Positions 16,612-25,101 of a stretch of 64,000 nucleotides of DNA are shown piece after piece; within the stretch, counting starts at the first letter, position 1, and every line of letters starts with the position of its first letter. The notes beneath the pieces were generated by a model. It was not told where the DNA came from, made no database searches, and was given only the letters and a program-made list of their open reading frames with translations. A program made the translations under genes and the position numbers. The stretch is from an uncultured Dyadobacter sp. (lineage in GTDB: Bacteria; Bacteroidota; Bacteroidia; Cytophagales; Spirosomataceae), in NCBI RefSeq assembly GCF_946482605.1, contig NZ_CAMLSE010000009.1:124001-188000 (forward strand), in the 5' to 3' direction.

Positions 16612-17364
16612 ATGAAAGCAAAAGCTAATTTCTCAACCTATCGATGGCTTGCATTCGGGGTGATTTGGCTCGGGCTGGGCAATCTGCCCGTCCAGGCAGC
16701 AGCGTCCGACAAAAACAGCCGTGAAACCATAGCCGTGCTGACCAGGTACGATGTAAAGGAAAGTCATCGGGAAGATTTTCGTCAAGCACTAAAAAATTAC
16801 GTGGCGATGGCGCTGGTCAATGACAACAACATCATGGCCGAGGCTTACACCGAGCAAGATCAACCATTGGTGTTCTGGGTCATTGAAAGATGGAACAGCC
16901 AGGCCGGTTTCGAAGGGAATGCAGTGCGTCCCGCATTTCAAACCATTCATTTTCTGGCCGAAAATGCTCTGTCCAAAACGGCACAACAAATCTATCTGAA
17001 CGATCTGGAACCGGTATCCAAACAGCAGTGGCGGACTGATGCTCATTGTGACGATTCACCATTGACAGTCATGTTGTTTGTCGATGCCAAACCCGGCACG
17101 GAAAAGCGCTTCGCGGAAGTATATCATGAAGCTATGCCGAAATTCCGCAGCGAATACGGCGTAATCAACTACCAGCTTTCGCAATTCACGAGCGATAGCA
17201 CCAGGTTTGTGACTTACGAGCGCTTCCGAAGCGAGGAAGCTTTTCAATACCATCTGAACTTCCCGCCGATACAGCCGGTCATCGACTATCTGAATACCAG
17301 TATCCAGGCGCAGCCATTCCAGAAAGGGCTTCACAGGCTTATAGCAATCCCGGCCGACCGGTAG
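16612..17364 (+). CDS. secreted protein with two antibiotic biosynthesis monooxygenase (ABM) domains
   Basis: A 250-aa protein with a signal peptide (to about residue 31, VQAAA). Two ABM ferredoxin-like repeats follow: about 40-130 (IAVLTRYDVKESHREDFRQA, FWVIERWNSQAGFEGN) and about 148-245 (LTVMLFVDAKPGTEKRFAEV, RFVTYERFRSEEAFQYHLN). YgiN-type quinol monooxygenases are single-domain dimers; here two copies in one chain may fold as an intramolecular dimer. Export to the periplasm is unusual for the family. It lies in the redox cluster with the reductase and hydrolase. Confidence 0.8.
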   Translation: MKAKANFSTYRWLAFGVIWLGLGNLPVQAAASDKNSRETIAVLTRYDVKESHREDFRQALKNYVAMALVNDNNIMAEAYTEQDQPLVFWVIERWNSQAGFEGNAVRPAFQTIHFLAENALSKTAQQIYLNDLEPVSKQQWRTDAHCDDSPLTVMLFVDAKPGTEKRFAEVYHEAMPKFRSEYGVINYQLSQFTSDSTRFVTYERFRSEEAFQYHLNFPPIQPVIDYLNTSIQAQPFQKGLHRLIAIPADR

Positions 17365-17424
17365 CCACGTTCGTATCCACAATTCGAGAATTCAAAATCA
17401 AACTTTTTTAAATCAAACTTCAAA

Positions 17425-18231
17425 ATGAAAACGATCAAACAATTAACAGTAGCAAGCCTGATGGGCATTTCGGCCGTAGCCAACGCGCAGGCCCAGGATA
17501 ACCCAAATGCAACAGCCGACTACGAGCTGTCGGTATTAAACAAACTCGGATCGCCCGCGGCGGTTGTCAACATGCCGGTCTCGCAGCTGCTGAATGCGCC
17601 GGGAAATGAAGCATTGCGTGCATTCTTTTTTACGCCTGTCCAGAACAAGGCATTGCTGAAAGGCAAACGCATTGCCGTGCTGGCAGCCGACGGCTTCGAA
17701 GAAATAGAATTGCTCGGGCCCGTATGGTACTTCCGCGAACTGGGCGCGCAGGTCGACATTGTCGCGCCCAAATTTACACCTGCGCCCGAGCGCTACGGGC
17801 TGATGTTCCCCGAATTGGCAAAAACACATATCATGGCCATTCAGTATTTGCAACCGGTTGGCTGGATCAAATTCGACCGCACGGCCGACCAGATCAAAGT
17901 AAATGATTACGACGCGGTATTTATCCCCGGCGGAGCCTGGAACCCGGATAACCTCCGCCAGGACAAGGATGTAATCACATTTATCCGCGATTTCAATGCA
18001 TCCGGTAAACTGATCGCCGCGATCTGCCACGCGCCGGTCGTGCTGGCATCCGCCGACATTCTCAAAGGACGCAAGCTGACCGGCTACTGGAATATCCAGG
18101 TCGATTTGAAGAATGCAGGCGGTACAGTCCTCGAACAACCGGTAGTGACAGACGGCAACCTGATCACCAGCAGGCACCCGATCGATGTCGCCGATTTTTC
18201 CCGGGCCGTGGAAAAATGGCTGATTAAATAA
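17425..18231 (+). CDS. secreted DJ-1/PfpI family protein
   Basis: A 268-aa protein with a signal peptide (ending near ANAQAQ). An about 50-residue linker precedes a complete DJ-1/PfpI domain: KRIAVLAADGFEEIE with Glu93, YDAVFIPGGAWNPDNL, and the nucleophile elbow IAAICHAPVVLAS with Cys201/His202. Family members act as stress-related glyoxalases, deglycases or amidotransferase-like hydrolases; the exact role is not predictable. A perfect hairpin follows 18 nt after the stop. Confidence 0.88.
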   Translation: MKTIKQLTVASLMGISAVANAQAQDNPNATADYELSVLNKLGSPAAVVNMPVSQLLNAPGNEALRAFFFTPVQNKALLKGKRIAVLAADGFEEIELLGPVWYFRELGAQVDIVAPKFTPAPERYGLMFPELAKTHIMAIQYLQPVGWIKFDRTADQIKVNDYDAVFIPGGAWNPDNLRQDKDVITFIRDFNASGKLIAAICHAPVVLASADILKGRKLTGYWNIQVDLKNAGGTVLEQPVVTDGNLITSRHPIDVADFSRAVEKWLIK

Positions 18232-18249
18232 CAACTGAGGAATTTTTGG

Positions 18250-18275
18250 GCTGGCGATAGCTAATTATCGCCAGC
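18250..18275 (+). terminator. stem-loop terminator after the redox cluster
   Basis: GCTGGCGATA (18250-18259) pairs perfectly with TATCGCCAGC (18266-18275) over a 6-nt loop. It lies 18 nt after the DJ-1/PfpI stop. The T run is short, but the stem is strong. Confidence 0.65.
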
Positions 18276-18316
18276 TTCCGCTGAACCAAAGCAACTAACT
18301 CTTAAATTTATAGCAT

Positions 18317-18958
18317 ATGAAAGCATTGATCATCGGCGCTACGGGTGCCACCGGAAAAGACCTGTTGGATTTCATTTTAAATGATTCACAATATCATACA
18401 GTGACGATTTTTGCACGCCGCCCCACCGGAATCGCGCATCCCAAACTTACCGAAGTCCTAACCGATTTCGACAAACTGGCACAAGTATCAGGCAGTATTC
18501 AGGGGGATGTGTTGTTTTCATGTCTGGGAACGACCCTTAAAGACGCGGGCTCCAAAGAAAAGCAACGGCATATCGACTATGACATACCACTCGAATTTGC
18601 CCGTATCGCCCGGCAAAACGGTGTTCCCAAAATGGTTTTGTTATCTGCATATGGGGCCTCCCCAGACAGCAACGTGTTCTATTCCAGGATCAAAGGCGAA
18701 CTGGAAGAAAAAATAAAAGACCTCAAATTTGAAAACCTGGTTATTTTCAAACCCGGCCTGCTGCTCCGGGAAAATTCAGACCGGCTAGGTGAACGGGCCA
18801 GTGCCTCCATGCTCCGGGTTTTCAATGGCCTTGGCTTATTCAAGAAGTTTCGCCCCATGCCGACACAATTACTGGCCCAAAAACTAGCAAACGCGCCGAA
18901 AGTCGCAGCAAAACAACTTAGGGTTGTTACCCTGGATGAAATCTTTCATAGCTCGTAG
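18317..18958 (+). CDS. NAD(P)H-binding NmrA-like oxidoreductase
   Basis: A 213-aa atypical SDR starting MKALIIGATGATGKDLLDFI with the GxxGxxG dinucleotide motif. SCLGTTLKDAGSKEKQRHID and MVLLSAYGASPDSNVFYSRI follow, and the C-terminus ends VVTLDEIFHSS. This is the HTATIP2/YbjT-like group of small NADPH-binding proteins. It has no YxxxK pair in the classical place (Y at VFYSRIKGELE fits an extended or atypical SDR), so it may be a redox sensor or quinone-reductase-like protein. Confidence 0.82.
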   Translation: MKALIIGATGATGKDLLDFILNDSQYHTVTIFARRPTGIAHPKLTEVLTDFDKLAQVSGSIQGDVLFSCLGTTLKDAGSKEKQRHIDYDIPLEFARIARQNGVPKMVLLSAYGASPDSNVFYSRIKGELEEKIKDLKFENLVIFKPGLLLRENSDRLGERASASMLRVFNGLGLFKKFRPMPTQLLAQKLANAPKVAAKQLRVVTLDEIFHSS

Positions 18959-19193
18959 GGGCACCTTGTTGACAAGGACCCTCCATATCTGATTGCTTCA
19001 TGCCGCGAACCAGCGCTCATGGCATACCCGTGACAGCTCCCATCACGACTCCGATTACCACAGATCGGGGCTTTGATACCAATAGTTCCCCAGTCGATAT
19101 CATCCGTACAACCGGCACCTCAGCCCGATTCTCCATTTATAATTTTTTATTCTTTTTACAGAATTGTTAAAAAATGGGTTTTAGTCTTCACTA

Positions 19194-19201
19194 TACATTT
19201 G
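19194..19201 (+). promoter_or_regulatory. candidate promoter -7 box
   Basis: TACATTTG fits the Bacteroidota -7 consensus TAnnTTTG, in an AT-rich gap 43 nt upstream of the serine-hydrolase-like gene. No -33 TTG is seen at 19-21 nt. Confidence 0.4.
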
Positions 19202-19244
19202 TGATATAAACTAAACTAATATCCATACTCAAATCCATTTAACA

Positions 19245-20474
19245 ATGAAGCAACATTTTTTTAAATCAATAAGTCTGGGCATTTTCGCAGCCGCAGTACT
19301 GTTCACAACGTCCTGCAAAGAAGAACTCATTCCAACGGAGGAACTATCAGCACAAAAAGAAGGGGAAAATAAAAATGCTAAACTGGGAATTCCGACCAAA
19401 TTCGACGCCAATGAATTTGCAATCAAAATAGAAAATCTTCTGGAAGGTGAAGTTGGTTTCGGTTACGCGGTCTACAACAACGGAGAGGAATTTTACCGGG
19501 CCAATGGCGGCGATGGCTTTGCCAGAAAGCATTTTGAAGGAAACTTTCAGCTGCACGGTGCGATCGTAAAACAGGAAGTATTGACGACGACACAATACGT
19601 GACCGCCATTGCTGTTCTAAAAATTCTCAAAAAATACAACTTACCTCTTACTACGAAAGTATGGAACTATCTTCCCAAAAACTGGGCACCGAGTTCTCAA
19701 TTCAAACAACTGGATTTTGAGCGACTTTTGGCACATAGAACAGGCCTTATTTATTATCCGAATCATTGGGATAAAGTCAAGCTGACTGTTGAAGGACCCG
19801 TCAATGAAAGTATATTCAATTCTAAAACAAAACAAAATAACAATATCAACTATTTGCTTCTGGGAATCATACTTCCTTATGTGGAAGCAACTGAACTTAA
19901 AAAACAGGGTAATGCTGCTAAATGGAACGAATTAAATGCGACAGCCGAAAACTTCGCGTTATATGGCGAGCATTATCGCAACATTGTGCGCACCAATGTA
20001 TTTGTTCCTGCCGGGCTTGAAAATGCAACGGTAATCGATTGGCAAGCCTGGGGGCAAAATCCCTGGGGACAAATGGGGCCGATCAGCGCGGGTCTGTCCA
20101 CGCAGGGCTACCCGGCCAGGAATGGTGATGAGCCTGGAATCGACAAGCCGATCATTCGTTGGGAGTGCGGTGCTACCGGGTTATACCTGAGCGCTTCCGA
20201 ATTCGGAAAACTTGCCTCAAAAGTAGCTCAAAATGAACTACTTACAATCAACGAACTCAACACTATGAAAACCAAACTACTTGGTTTCGACGGTAAACTT
20301 ACCGGAACGAAGGGCAACTATTTTTATAAAAGCGGGGTCGGCTATCATTGCGAAACGATCTTTATCGACTTTGGCCCTGTGCAGGTAGCGGTATTTGCCA
20401 ATTCACCTCAGAGTGATATTTCAGATCCGACTATCATCGCGCAGATGTACGAAAATTCGTTTGTACCACTTTAA
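19245..20474 (+). CDS. serine hydrolase (beta-lactamase/PBP-like) lipoprotein, probably catalytically inactive
   Basis: A 409-aa lipoprotein (lipobox FTTSC, Cys24) whose fold follows class C beta-lactamase-like proteins: FERLLAHRTGLIYYPNHWD, INYLLLGIILPYVEA, FVPAGLENATVIDW, ATGLYLSASEFGKLAS. The catalytic motifs are degenerate. The SxxK motif (normally S-V-S-K before the FTA helix) is replaced by T114-T-T-Q117, the YxN position reads NNN, and the C-terminal HGG or KTG motif is absent (YKSGVGYH). It is therefore likely a pseudo-enzyme with a binding or structural role, under its own promoter and a strong terminator. Confidence 0.8.
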   Translation: MKQHFFKSISLGIFAAAVLFTTSCKEELIPTEELSAQKEGENKNAKLGIPTKFDANEFAIKIENLLEGEVGFGYAVYNNGEEFYRANGGDGFARKHFEGNFQLHGAIVKQEVLTTTQYVTAIAVLKILKKYNLPLTTKVWNYLPKNWAPSSQFKQLDFERLLAHRTGLIYYPNHWDKVKLTVEGPVNESIFNSKTKQNNNINYLLLGIILPYVEATELKKQGNAAKWNELNATAENFALYGEHYRNIVRTNVFVPAGLENATVIDWQAWGQNPWGQMGPISAGLSTQGYPARNGDEPGIDKPIIRWECGATGLYLSASEFGKLASKVAQNELLTINELNTMKTKLLGFDGKLTGTKGNYFYKSGVGYHCETIFIDFGPVQVAVFANSPQSDISDPTIIAQMYENSFVPL

Positions 20475-20507
20475 CCGGCATTTTTTAAACAATGTAAACA
20501 ACTGCCT

Positions 20508-20548
20508 ATTAAAAAGCTGTCGCAAATGAATTGCGGCAGCTTTTTAAT
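20508..20548 (+). terminator. strong intrinsic terminator
   Basis: ATTAAAAAGCTGTCGCAA and TTGCGGCAGCTTTTTAAT form an 18-bp stem with a single G-T pair and a 5-nt loop, ending in a T-rich arm. The A-rich and T-rich arms make it usable in both directions. Confidence 0.85.
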
Positions 20549-20670
20549 GGGCCCGTATGCTAGTGGCAGACTGTCAATGTGCTTCCGTAGCATGCTGAAG
20601 CCCACGCCTCATTTCCTTCTTCCCTGGTCATAATGCAGCCTTACCCAACTCGGCTGTCCCGATTCTGTAC

Positions 20671-20678
20671 TATATTTG
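20671..20678 (+). promoter_or_regulatory. candidate promoter -7 box of the AraC gene
   Basis: TATATTTG matches TAnnTTTG exactly and lies 53 nt before the AraC start. Confidence 0.45.
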
Positions 20679-20730
20679 AATGTTGCCGAGCGTAAATAGC
20701 AAGTGATCAGGATGCCTCAATCGTGCTCCC

Positions 20731-21633
20731 ATGGGTAAAGAGAAAATAGCAATTCCTTATTATACAGATATTAATACCTTCCTGGCGTCGATTCCCTCAC
20801 CAGGGAGGACAACGAATCCGCTTTTCTATTGTGTCCGGCTAAGAAAGTTGGAACACCCGGTAGAGATCTATAAACCTCCCTTCAAGAGGTCATTTTATTT
20901 CTTTGCGCTGTTTGTCAACTCAGGCAATGCACAAATCAACTACGGCGACAAAACCGTTACGAATCCCGAGTCTTACCTGGTTTTCCATTCTCCCGATTTA
21001 GTGTACAGTTTCTCTCACGATGAAACACTGGAGGGATACGTAATCTATTTCAAACCCGAGTGTTTTTCGTTTTTAAAGCCTGATTTTCATGAAGAATTCC
21101 CGTTCTTCAACCGGTTATACACCAACCTCTTCAAACTGGACCAGGCGACCTTTCAGCAGCTGTCACCGCATTTCGAAGATGTACTTGCAGCTTACGACAG
21201 ATCAGGAGATAAATCGCATATGGAGGCCCGGGCAAGGCTGCTTGCACTGTTTTATTTCATGAATGCATTCGTCACGGAAAGAAGGAAAATGACGCGGTTT
21301 GCAACACCCCAGCAACTGCTGTTGAGTAAGTACATTCAATTAGTGAACAACCACTACCTCGACAAAAGAACGGTAAAAGAATATGCCGACCTGCTCTCAG
21401 TGACCCCCAATCATCTTTCTCAATCGGTGAAAGCCGTTTCGGGCAAAAATGCGCTTTCTTACATCGCTGCCCGTTTATTGACCGAGGCAAAATCATTGCT
21501 GCTGTACACCCACGTCGATATGGCCGAGATTGCCTACCAGCTTGGTTTCTCCGACCCTGCTAATTTTGGCAGTTTCTTTAAGAAGAATGTAGGAATGTCT
21601 CCTTTGGCTTTCAGGAAACGCAAGGACAAATAG
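20731..21633 (+). CDS. AraC family transcriptional regulator
   Basis: A 300-aa regulator with a cupin-like N-terminal sensor (about residues 30-150; YLVFHSPDLVYSFSH) and a C-terminal double helix-turn-helix of about 100 residues: KEYADLLSVTPNHLSQSVKA, AEIAYQLGFSDPANFGSFFK and KNVGMSPLAFRKR. It should activate a nearby gene in response to a small molecule. The VOC and DoxX genes directly downstream on the same strand are the best candidates. It has its own TATATTTG promoter box. Confidence 0.92.
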   Translation: MGKEKIAIPYYTDINTFLASIPSPGRTTNPLFYCVRLRKLEHPVEIYKPPFKRSFYFFALFVNSGNAQINYGDKTVTNPESYLVFHSPDLVYSFSHDETLEGYVIYFKPECFSFLKPDFHEEFPFFNRLYTNLFKLDQATFQQLSPHFEDVLAAYDRSGDKSHMEARARLLALFYFMNAFVTERRKMTRFATPQQLLLSKYIQLVNNHYLDKRTVKEYADLLSVTPNHLSQSVKAVSGKNALSYIAARLLTEAKSLLLYTHVDMAEIAYQLGFSDPANFGSFFKKNVGMSPLAFRKRKDK

Positions 21634-21732
21634 AATTCACCATCATAGCCAAGCTTTTAACCAGCCAAATTAAGCCGGGAGCTTTTTCTTTGCAGTGATA
21701 TTTATTCACTAACAGCTTAAAAGAAAAAACAA

Positions 21733-22140
21733 ATGGCAACTAAAATTTTTGTCAATCTCCCGGTAAGTGACCTTAACAGATCAAAAGCATTCTTCGAAGG
21801 TCTTGGCTTTACCTTTAATCCTCAGTTCACAGATGAAAATGCCGCCTGCATGGTGATCAGCGACGCTATCTATGCGATGCTGCTGACCGAACCGTATTTT
21901 GGGACATTCACTCAAAAGCCGATTTGCAATGCCCACGAAAACACCGAAGTGTTAATCGCCCTTGATGCTGCTTCCCGTGACGAGGTACAGCAGACAATAG
22001 CCAGAGCAAAGGAATTGGGCGCGACCATTTACAAAGAGCCCGCAGATCATGGCTGGATGTATCAGCACAGCTTTGCCGATCTGGACGGTCATCAATGGGA
22101 GTTTGCTTATATGGATGAGAGCCAGTTTCCGGCATCGTAG
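21733..22140 (+). CDS. VOC family protein (glyoxalase/extradiol dioxygenase-like)
   Basis: A 135-aa vicinal-oxygen-chelate protein with two beta-alpha-beta-beta-beta modules (MATKIFVNLPVSDLNRSKAF, FEGLGFTFN; then the second module ending HSFADLDGHQWEFAYMD). It is close to the YitV/PhnB-like group that handles lactoylglutathione-like or antibiotic substrates. The substrate is unknown. It is followed after 32 nt by a DoxX-type membrane protein, probably in one operon. Confidence 0.9.
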   Translation: MATKIFVNLPVSDLNRSKAFFEGLGFTFNPQFTDENAACMVISDAIYAMLLTEPYFGTFTQKPICNAHENTEVLIALDAASRDEVQQTIARAKELGATIYKEPADHGWMYQHSFADLDGHQWEFAYMDESQFPAS

Positions 22141-22172
22141 TACGCTGAACGAACCAATATCAACAAATAAAA

Positions 22173-22589
22173 ATGAAAAGGAACAAGATTATTTTCTGGC
22201 TAGCCACTGGGTTTATATTTGTCTTTGAAGGACTAATGCCCCTCAGCACTCTTTTATTCGCCTCTCAGTATTTTAATGCGGGAACAAAGCCGTTGGGCTA
22301 TCCGGATTACTTCGCTTACACCCTCATTATTTTCAAAGTATTAGGTGCAACAGCATTGGTTACTCCCAAACTACACCCGAAAATTAAAGAATGGGCATAC
22401 GCAGGTTTGGCATTCAACCTGATGTTTGCGGTGATTAGCCATGCCGTGGTAGATGCCAATATCAGCTACATTGCGACACCTCTTGTAGTTGGAGTCATAC
22501 TTGCACTCTCATACTTATATAATATGAAAGTTAACACCCATGCCGATTTAAGCACAGCAAATATCAGGACTACCACAGCCAGGCCATGA
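22173..22589 (+). CDS. DoxX-like membrane protein
   Basis: A 138-aa protein with four predicted membrane helices (about 7-30, 45-66, 73-95, 100-120) and the DoxX_2 type motifs YFAYTLIIFKVLGATALVTP and KEWAYAGLAFNLMFAVISHA. DoxX-like proteins sit in the inner membrane and are linked to redox or small-molecule stress. It forms a unit with the VOC gene and ends before a strong terminator. Confidence 0.85.
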   Translation: MKRNKIIFWLATGFIFVFEGLMPLSTLLFASQYFNAGTKPLGYPDYFAYTLIIFKVLGATALVTPKLHPKIKEWAYAGLAFNLMFAVISHAVVDANISYIATPLVVGVILALSYLYNMKVNTHADLSTANIRTTTARP

Positions 22590-22661
22590 TAGCGATGTGA
22601 GAATCCAGGACCAATCAGATCATTACATTCAGGAGCGCTAAAAAATGGGTGATCGAGAACG

Positions 22662-22697
22662 AAAAAGTGGCCGGCAAATTCCTGCCGGTCACTTTTT
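22662..22697 (+). terminator. intrinsic terminator between VOC/DoxX and the convergent pair
   Basis: AAAAAGTGGCCGGCA (22662-22676) pairs with TGCCGGTCACTTTTT (22683-22697) with one G-T pair and a 6-nt loop, followed by further T. It can serve both the DoxX operon and the minus-strand gene at 22776. Confidence 0.85.
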
Positions 22698-22775
22698 TGA
22701 AGCTGTTCTGCGTGTCAGCGTTTGCATTTCCTACTCAAAGGATCCCAGGCCACTGACCCGGCTGATCCTGATTGT

Positions 22776-23075
22776 TCACACAATTTTCAAAATCTCCTTT
22801 TCCACCCTTGCTAAAAACTTGGATCGTGATTTCAAGATGTCTATATCCCTGTGGGAGGATAAATAGAATACGCCTTCCTTGGCGGGATCATCCAGCAGAT
22901 AGAATTTGTAACCATATCTTACCTCGCCTCGCAACAATTCGTCACCCTTGACGGTTGGTACAAACTGATAAAGTATCGCTCCATGTTCCTTGAAAAAATC
23001 GGGAACGTACGGGGTAGTAAGCTGGTCGGGATTTACCGACTTTGCGACATTGGGCTGCTCGAATTTTGTTCTCAT
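22776..23075 (-). CDS. hypothetical protein (99 aa)
   Basis: A 99-aa soluble protein with no recognised domain. It has a mixed alpha/beta look (ILYQFVPTVKGDELLRGEVR, YGYKFYLLDDPAKEGVFYLS) and a basic C-terminal helix. Its ATG overlaps the stop of the upstream gene as ATGA, so the two are translationally coupled and probably act together. Confidence 0.6.
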   Translation of the reverse strand: MRTKFEQPNVAKSVNPDQLTTPYVPDFFKEHGAILYQFVPTVKGDELLRGEVRYGYKFYLLDDPAKEGVFYLSSHRDIDILKSRSKFLARVEKEILKIV

Positions 23076-23554
23076 CGCATCACCTCCCCTCTGCCTGTTA
23101 GTTCGCGAAACAATCTCTGAGCATTTTCAATCGCCTCATCACGGGTCGAGCCCCAGAACGTTCCCGCCAACGTATGGTGCTTTTCGTTCATCAAGACCGG
23201 CTCCTCAATCACAGGTATCCCATCATCCGGCCCCCAGCTATCGAATACCGCTCCTTCATGATTCAAGATGATCTCGAAAGGCATTTTGCCAGCGCTGACC
23301 TGCTCCTTATACTGATCGACCACCAGGTCCATTGCCTCTACCTCATTCTGCTCCCGGAGGACTGGATCGGTCGTACCTATCATATGACCGGCTAGCTTTT
23401 CGGCATACTTACGATCTGTAAATGCCGCTTGCGCCTGCTGCGACTCCGTTCCCGCGTATACAACCCACACATAGCCCGGCGTAAGTAATCTGCCTTCTAT
23501 TTCTGTCACATTCTCAATAAGTTGCTTCGCATCTTCTCTTGATGAATTTCGCAT
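23072..23554 (-). CDS. hypothetical protein (160 aa)
   Basis: A 160-aa soluble protein not matching a family I know. The N-terminal half (IEGRLLTPGYVWVVYAGTES) and the C-terminal half (TLAGTFWGSTRDEAIENAQR) are separated by an acidic, proline-rich stretch. The start MRNSSREDAKQ at 23554 is chosen because a TATTTTTG promoter box lies 30 nt upstream. It overlaps the following gene by 4 nt (ATGA). Confidence 0.6.
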   Translation of the reverse strand: MRNSSREDAKQLIENVTEIEGRLLTPGYVWVVYAGTESQQAQAAFTDRKYAEKLAGHMIGTTDPVLREQNEVEAMDLVVDQYKEQVSAGKMPFEIILNHEGAVFDSWGPDDGIPVIEEPVLMNEKHHTLAGTFWGSTRDEAIENAQRLFRELTGRGEVMR

Positions 23555-23583
23555 GATATTTAAAGTTTGCTGATGAGTACAAC

Positions 23584-23591
23584 AAAAATAT
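23584..23591 (-). promoter_or_regulatory. candidate promoter -7 box
   Basis: On the minus strand this reads TATTTTTG, matching TAnnTTTG, in front of the hypothetical pair 22776-23554. Confidence 0.4.
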
Positions 23592-23657
23592 AATCGCTGC
23601 CCGAGAAATGCACTATGTTTTGATATTATTTTTATCTTATTTTTGATACTATTAACA

Positions 23658-24473
23658 TCAATCCACAACCGCGCCGCACGACAGGTTCGCGATGGTTGCG
23701 GTCATGGCGCCTGCGCGGTCAGAAGCCAGGAATGCCGCCGTTTCCGCAACTTCGGATAGCGTCGGCAGACGTTTCAGCATTGTGCCCTGGGCCATAGGCG
23801 ATTCCGGCAGCCATTCCGTCACCGTCCTGTCAGCACCCGTCTCTTTGTATGAGGCCTGTGTTTTGAAAAGATCTTTGGTATATGAATCCGCTGCGGGCGC
23901 ATCGGCAACTGCGTGCGACCGGATACAAACGACTCTGATATTTTCGGGCGCGAGTTCAGCTGCCAGAACCCGTGAAAAAGCTTCCGTACCGGCACAGGCG
24001 ACGCAGTGACCCAGGACACCCGGCGCCGCCATTCTGGCGCCCGGCGTGGAGATGGTCAGTATGACGCCGGGACGCTTACCTCCCATATGTCGGATAACGG
24101 CCTTACTGGTAATAAAAAGCGTCCGGAGAAAGCCGTCAACAGGCAGCATAAAATCTTCCAGCGCCAGGTCCCTCAGCATCGTTCCCTGGTCGTGCATGAC
24201 GCTAACCGCATTAAATACAATGTCGATGCCCCCGGCTTTGGCAGCGATTTCGTCTGCATGCGCTTGTACCGCCCGTTGGTCGAACGCATCAAGCAGTGCG
24301 GTTTCCACTGCTCCACCCGCAGCAATAATGTCAGCGGCAACCACATCGAGCCTGGCTTGCGTCCGGCCGCAAATAAATACTTTTGCGCCTTCTCTTGCGA
24401 ACACCCTCGCCACGGCTCCGCCGATGGCGCCGCCGCCTCCATAAATTACGGCATTCTTGTTCCTTAGTAACAT
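23658..24473 (-). CDS. SDR family protein lacking the catalytic Tyr/Lys
   Basis: A 271-aa Rossmann protein with an intact nucleotide motif (YGGGGAIGG, residues 11-19), VFNAV in place of NNAG, and the catalytic-region serine at about 142 (ISTPG). The YxxxK motif, normally Y-S-A-A-K followed by AG.E, reads H156-CVA-C160 before AGTEAF, so both catalytic residues are gone. The C-terminal ILV-type ending matches other SDRs. It may bind NAD(P) without reducing a carbonyl, or use another mechanism. It stands alone on the minus strand. Confidence 0.85.
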   Translation of the reverse strand: MLLRNKNAVIYGGGGAIGGAVARVFAREGAKVFICGRTQARLDVVAADIIAAGGAVETALLDAFDQRAVQAHADEIAAKAGGIDIVFNAVSVMHDQGTMLRDLALEDFMLPVDGFLRTLFITSKAVIRHMGGKRPGVILTISTPGARMAAPGVLGHCVACAGTEAFSRVLAAELAPENIRVVCIRSHAVADAPAADSYTKDLFKTQASYKETGADRTVTEWLPESPMAQGTMLKRLPTLSEVAETAAFLASDRAGAMTATIANLSCGAVVD

Positions 24474-24555
24474 AGTTGTCTCCCTGGGTTTATGATTATG
24501 AAAAAATGCTCCGTTGCCGTAGCAAAGGACTTTGATGCGTTCTGTTTTACGACGC

Positions 24556-24999
24556 TTAATATGGATGATCAGGTGTCCCCTCGCCCGTAGTAATGAGATT
24601 TTTCAGGCTGATATTAATGTAGCCGGTCCAGCCCCTGGAACAGCCATCAAAGCAGGAAAACTGAGGGACAAGGCCGAAGTGGGTAAATTCCAGCCTAGTT
24701 TGCTCAGCTTGCCGCGAGATTTCAAAACCAAGGGTTGTGCCTGTCCATTCGTTTTTATTTGCGTTCCACGGCATGTAGCTGCCGGTAACCTCCCAGACAA
24801 CCTTTTCCCCTGGAATCATTTTCATGATCCTGATTGCCCACCAGTGCTTTCCGAAATCAACCATAAATTCATCATACCGCCGGTCACTGTCGCCCTTCGC
24901 CGCTTTCGACCACCAGGCCCGGACATTATTGACCGCGTCGAACACCTCCATAGGTGACTGGTTTACCAAAATTGTTGTACTGAAGCTTTCCTGTTGCAT
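24556..24999 (-). CDS. SRPBCC family protein (AHSA1-like)
   Basis: A 147-aa helix-grip protein starting MQQESFSTTILVNQSPMEVF. DAVNNVRAWWS, GEKVVWEVTG and EWTGTTLGFEI are the usual AHSA1/START-like markers, and FTHFGLVPQFSCFDGCSRGW is shared with the two paralogs at 27043 and 27588. The start at 24999 lies 23 nt after a TACCTTTG box; the longer frame is not supported. It binds hydrophobic ligands or protein partners in a deep cavity; its role is not known. It is divergent from the GlxA-type regulator. Confidence 0.85.
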   Translation of the reverse strand: MQQESFSTTILVNQSPMEVFDAVNNVRAWWSKAAKGDSDRRYDEFMVDFGKHWWAIRIMKMIPGEKVVWEVTGSYMPWNANKNEWTGTTLGFEISRQAEQTRLEFTHFGLVPQFSCFDGCSRGWTGYINISLKNLITTGEGTPDHPY

Positions 25000-25022
25000 A
25001 CCTCGAATTTTTAAGTCAGCCA

Positions 25023-25030
25023 CAAAGGTA
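25023..25030 (-). promoter_or_regulatory. candidate promoter -7 box of the SRPBCC gene
   Basis: Minus-strand TACCTTTG, a perfect TAnnTTTG, 23 nt upstream of the start at 24999. It lies back to back with the GlxA promoter at 25102. Confidence 0.5.
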
Positions 25031-25101
25031 TTGTGATCCGAACGCTCTGTAAATGGGGGAATTAGACATTCTGATGGGTGGATATGGACAAGTAAAACGG
25101 G

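Noticed and set aside
20671..20678. A -33 element for the AraC promoter at 20.7 kb
   Set aside because: No TTG lies 19-21 nt upstream of TATATTTG; only the -7 box is reported.
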